From assembly GCF_000214175.1 (NCBI RefSeq), contig NC_015564.1, positions 2,852,001 to 2,916,000 on the forward strand: a stretch of DNA of 64,000 bases. Direction: 5' to 3'. The notes under the pieces are model-generated. The model had not been told where the DNA came from. It searched no databases and saw only the letters and a program-made list of their open reading frames with translations. This stretch comes from Hoyosella subflava DQS3-9A1. Its GTDB lineage: Bacteria > Actinomycetota > Actinomycetes > Mycobacteriales > Mycobacteriaceae. Within the stretch, counting starts at the first letter, position 1, and every line of letters begins with the position of its first letter. Shown here in pieces: positions 61,032-64,000 of this stretch. Made by a program: the position numbers and the translations under genes.

Positions 61032-62031
61032 CTGAACCCTCCCGCGTCAACACTGGCGTGGCGCCTTCCCTGCGCAATGTGAGGTCGTAATACAGCAGCA
61101 AAACCACAGCGACGTAGAACGCCCAGCCAGCTCCAATCAAGAACAAGCCGAGGCCGAACGTCACGGCGTAGCCGACGATGAATGCGCACCACATCAGGGC
61201 TAAGGCCACTACCTGAATGCCCAGGGACCGCCACCACGACCCCTGAATTAGCTGGTCTGAGCGGCGCATTGCGTTCAGCGTCGTCGCGCCCTCCAGCAGA
61301 ATGATCGGGATCGCCAGCGAATACCGCACCACCAGCCACACCGTAAAAGCCCAGCCCACTGGAACAAACAGAAGAAGAATCGGAACCGTCACGAGGACCA
61401 CACCGCCGACGACATAAGGCGCCAGCGTAAGAACGCCATAGACCACCATGAACCCGGCCAGACGCGGGGCCGACGCGATGATTGTGTCGCGCGTTGATCG
61501 CGTGGCGATGGCCTTCCCGCGGATCGCAGGCGCAGAAACGACAACCACGGCGGTGGCTATCACCGCGAACGCTGCGAGCTCGATGGCGAAAATCAGCAGA
61601 AACAGCAACACGATCAGCGAGAAGAAACTCCCCGCGCTCACATCGATGCTGCTGATTATCCGTATGCCGAGTGCCGCTGTGGCGCCAAACCACAACAGCG
61701 TCATCACAGCCGAAACCGCGGCCGGGAATCCGATAAGCCACCCTGGCTGCGCCTTCATGAGGCGCGCTGCCCCAGCGATAATGTCTTCAAGCCGCAAGGG
61801 CCGCGGCGGAATGATCTCGCCAGGCCCCGCCGATGGCAGACCCGACGCGAGCCACAGTTTTGCGTGATCTGCACCCGGCGATGCTGCATCCGGCACAGAG
61901 TTTGCAGGCTTAGCAGATCGCGACGTACGCACTTGCGCCGTCCACGCCGCACCATTCCAGAATCGTTCAACGCCTTGCTGACCGGATGGATCCGGGTACC
62001 AGCCGGGGCGAGCTGAGTTGGATGCAGACAC
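61024..62031 (-). CDS. DUF2510 polytopic membrane protein
   Basis: A protein of about 335 residues with an N-terminal DUF2510 motif (ARPGWYPDPSGQQGVERFWNGAAWTAQ) and six or so transmembrane segments in the C-terminal two thirds (from WLIGFPAAVSAVMTLLWFGA to FYVAVVLLLYYDLTLRREG). PLRLEDIIAGAARLMKAQPG before the first helix resembles glycerophosphoryl-diester-phosphodiesterase-type membrane domains. GTG 62031 is preceded by AAGGGG; GTG 62037 and TTG 62052 are alternatives. Linked by overlap to the repeat protein at 60144. Confidence 0.7.
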   Translation of the reverse strand: MSASNSARPGWYPDPSGQQGVERFWNGAAWTAQVRTSRSAKPANSVPDAASPGADHAKLWLASGLPSAGPGEIIPPRPLRLEDIIAGAARLMKAQPGWLIGFPAAVSAVMTLLWFGATAALGIRIISSIDVSAGSFFSLIVLLFLLIFAIELAAFAVIATAVVVVSAPAIRGKAIATRSTRDTIIASAPRLAGFMVVYGVLTLAPYVVGGVVLVTVPILLLFVPVGWAFTVWLVVRYSLAIPIILLEGATTLNAMRRSDQLIQGSWWRSLGIQVVALALMWCAFIVGYAVTFGLGLFLIGAGWAFYVAVVLLLYYDLTLRREGATPVLTREGSDD

Positions 62032-62150
62032 CGCCACTCCCCTTCGCTCCAATATTTGTCGCGCGTAAGGACTGTGAGATACCGGCTCCTACATCGCCTT
62101 TGGCCTCAATCTACGACGATTGGCGACCTAGCAGAATCCGCATCTTTCGT

Positions 62151-62168
62151 GCCCCCAAAGCTGGGGGC
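62151..62168. terminator. GC-rich hairpin between two minus-strand genes
   Basis: GCCCCCA-AAGC-TGGGGGC lies 18 bases after the stop of the membrane protein gene at 62186 (minus strand). The stem is seven GC-rich pairs with a tetraloop. It is similar to the hairpin at 58056-58073. Probable terminator. Confidence 0.5.
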
Positions 62169-62185
62169 GCAGACCACCGAACCCG

Positions 62186-63991
62186 CTACTTGCCTGCTCC
62201 TTCAGCGTGTGGGCGCGAGGTCAGCGCCTCGTCGATTTCGGGGTCACCGAGACTTCGTAGCCAAGCAATCAGCTCGTGGTAGGCGGATGGGTTCGCCGCC
62301 ACTGTGGGACGCAGGTCGGGGCGTGCTCGCGCGATCCTCGTGAGTTCCCGCCTGGACGTGTGCGGGTCGGACGCTGCGGCACGCTCAGCATCCGGCTCGG
62401 CCGCATCCGGCTCGGCAGCGGCGAGTGCCGTCGATCTGGAGCTTGGAAACAAAGCCATGCCCGCATACAGGTCACGGATCGGAGGTGCGAACAGAATCAC
62501 GACCGCGACCATGACCATGAGACCGATCATCGCGTAATCCATCGTCACGAGGCGTCCAGCGCCGCCTACCGCGTCCGCAGCAACAATCCTGCCCAAAGCC
62601 ATCAGGAGTGCTCCCGCCGCACAAACAAATGCGACGTGACGCTGCGGACGCGGATCCGCTCCCACGCCGTACCGAGCCTTTAGGCTGGCCATCCCGGCGA
62701 CTGCGAGTAGACCTGTCGCAAATCCGAAGGCCGCCAGAACCGTTGACTGCGGCAGAGTCAGAACACCAGGTCCCAATAGGTATCCAACGTCCAATAGTTC
62801 GAGCAGGACGAAGAGGGTTCCCCTTCCGAAGCTCCACACCGCGACGAGCGCGAACATATATCGGCACGCCACCAGCCACACATAACCGCGATGCCCCTCC
62901 CCAATGACGCTCGGCGACCTCACCAGAACTGCGACGGCCATAGCTCCCGCAACCGCCCATAGCGGCATCGCGTAATACGAGCTGCTCAGGAAATATTCGA
63001 TCCCCTTCGATCCCGATGACGCGCGCAGAAGCCCCGCGAACAACACGGCGCCGGAAACGCACGCTAAGGCCACACACCACGGCGCCGGATCCCACCGCAT
63101 ACCGATCACCGCCATCATCGCGAGGATGATTCCGGGAAGGGAGACGGCCGCGACGCCGACGATCGCGTACAGCGAGTCCGCAGCAAACGAACTGGCCGCC
63201 GTCATTCCGGCGCTCGAGTTGAGCACGACGGACGTCACCGCGAGCAGCGCTGACAACCCGCACAGCACGAGAGCACACGTCATCACAGTCTGCATTGGAG
63301 CTAAGGGCCCGTTGATGTTTCGCGACGGAACGCCCTGCGGGTGACGCCAATAGATGGCGAGCGTTCCGCCAGCCAGCGCGAACCACACTCCCGGCCCGAC
63401 CCCCTTGCTCCAGACAGAGGCGTCGACCAGCACGAGCAGCGCACGAACAACGTCGACAACGAGAACCGCGGTCGCTGTCAGCAAGTACGCGGCAACCCCC
63501 ATCGTTCTAAACATCGAGTGAGCGCTGCGACGCGGTGAAGCGGCATCCACACCTGCCTGCGCCAGGTATGGCCACGCCACCCCAGTGATCGCCAGCAGGG
63601 TGGTGAGCCAGATGACGGCGGCGAGGTCCGGCGCAACGCTGAGCCGGACCCTCGCCAGTTCTTGGTTCCACGGCAACAACAGCGCGGTTAGCATCAGGAC
63701 GATCGCGGCACCGTCGCACAGCACGTGTGCGCGCGGTGCACGCGCCACCTCGGAACCGACTGTCCCCGCTCGCGCGCGGAGCGTTTCGAGGTCCGGCCAC
63801 GGCGAGGGCTGGTCTGCCGATTCCGACGGCCGATCGAGGGGCAGCCGGGACTGCTCGATATGCCGGTAGGAACCAGTGTCGCGATCGTCAACACGGGAGT
63901 CCGGTGAGGGAGGCAGCCAATGTGCTGACACTTCGGCGATATCCAGGTCACCGGCGCGACGCCCGGCCGACCGCGAGTCGCACCACTTCAC
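62186..63991 (-). CDS. Polytopic membrane protein with C-terminal LRV-like repeat (5' end uncertain)
   Basis: About 600 residues. A soluble N-terminal part is followed by roughly twelve hydrophobic segments (first at AHVLCDGAAIVLMLTALLLPW, last at MIGLMVMVAVVILFAPPI). The C terminus is RRELTRIARARPDLRPTVAANPSAYHELIAWLRSLGDPEIDEAL, a variant leucine-rich (LRV) repeat typical of actinobacterial membrane proteins. The frame stays open to the edge of the window, so the GTG at 63991 may not be the true start. No enzyme motif is seen. Function unknown. Confidence 0.6.
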   Translation of the reverse strand: MKWCDSRSAGRRAGDLDIAEVSAHWLPPSPDSRVDDRDTGSYRHIEQSRLPLDRPSESADQPSPWPDLETLRARAGTVGSEVARAPRAHVLCDGAAIVLMLTALLLPWNQELARVRLSVAPDLAAVIWLTTLLAITGVAWPYLAQAGVDAASPRRSAHSMFRTMGVAAYLLTATAVLVVDVVRALLVLVDASVWSKGVGPGVWFALAGGTLAIYWRHPQGVPSRNINGPLAPMQTVMTCALVLCGLSALLAVTSVVLNSSAGMTAASSFAADSLYAIVGVAAVSLPGIILAMMAVIGMRWDPAPWCVALACVSGAVLFAGLLRASSGSKGIEYFLSSSYYAMPLWAVAGAMAVAVLVRSPSVIGEGHRGYVWLVACRYMFALVAVWSFGRGTLFVLLELLDVGYLLGPGVLTLPQSTVLAAFGFATGLLAVAGMASLKARYGVGADPRPQRHVAFVCAAGALLMALGRIVAADAVGGAGRLVTMDYAMIGLMVMVAVVILFAPPIRDLYAGMALFPSSRSTALAAAEPDAAEPDAERAAASDPHTSRRELTRIARARPDLRPTVAANPSAYHELIAWLRSLGDPEIDEALTSRPHAEGAGK

Positions 63992-64000
63992 GGTCTTCTG

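Overview
The window is high-GC actinobacterial chromosome. Mycolic-acid-type (Mycobacteriales, e.g. Rhodococcus/Gordonia/Hoyosella-like) markers include a DUF3558 lipoprotein, DUF2510 and DUF1707 membrane proteins, a mycothiol-type MDMPI/DinB protein, DUF2236/Lcp-like proteins and many TetR regulators. Genus assignment is an inference. No rRNA, tRNA, CRISPR array or intact insertion sequence was found.

Layout. (1) 0-7.8 kb: the tail of a GH65 phosphorylase overlapping a beta-phosphoglucomutase-like HAD gene; two DUF2236 (MpaB/Lcp-like) proteins around a TetR gene with a candidate operator; a secreted protein, a DUF3558 lipoprotein with a small partner, an SGNH hydrolase and a DUF72 protein, with long intergenic hairpins. 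(2) 7.8-12.2 kb: a TPR-LuxR regulator, a flavin monooxygenase, a double DUF427 protein and a TetR repressor. (3) 12.3-15.3 kb: a complete terminal-hydroxylase operon (2Fe-2S ferredoxin, CYP153-like P450, ferredoxin reductase) behind a promoter with a palindromic operator. (4) 15.3-19.8 kb: MFS exporter and flavoprotein divergent from a SigZ-like ECF sigma factor; sigma factor and flavoprotein both end in Cys-rich tails. A methyltransferase shares a 13-nt promoter motif with them, next to a frameshifted Uma2 remnant.

(5) About 20-48 kb is a defence island. It opens with an alpha/beta hydrolase carrying a hydrophobic Gly/Ala-rich region and a Rad50-like zinc-hook ATPase with a small overlapping partner. 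The core is a phosphorothioation (PT) system of the single-stranded Ssp type on the minus strand: sspA (cysteine desulfurase), sspB (DUF4007), sspC (large ATPase), sspD (PAPS-reductase-like). These run directly on into a DEAH helicase, a MORC-like GHKL ATPase, a small protein with a possible winged helix, a PLD-family nuclease and a YbjN-like protein, apparently as one nine-gene operon. An SspE-like DUF262-DUF1524 protein lies upstream. At the other end are a PT-associated putative methyltransferase, a nuclease-DUF2075 helicase and a second DUF262-HNH protein. So one PT-writing module appears linked to at least two, perhaps three, effector modules. The helicase/GHKL/PLD set may correspond to, or extend, the SspFGH-type module described in the literature.

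(6) 48.9-64 kb returns to ordinary chromosome: methyltransferase and second TPR-LuxR regulator, secreted S33 hydrolase, MDMPI protein with an autoregulated-looking TetR, DUF2510/DUF1707 membrane proteins, a MazG-like pyrophosphohydrolase, two anchored unknown proteins, a NarL-type response regulator overlapping a TetR-like gene, and three membrane proteins, one with a 10-residue Val-Pro repeat.
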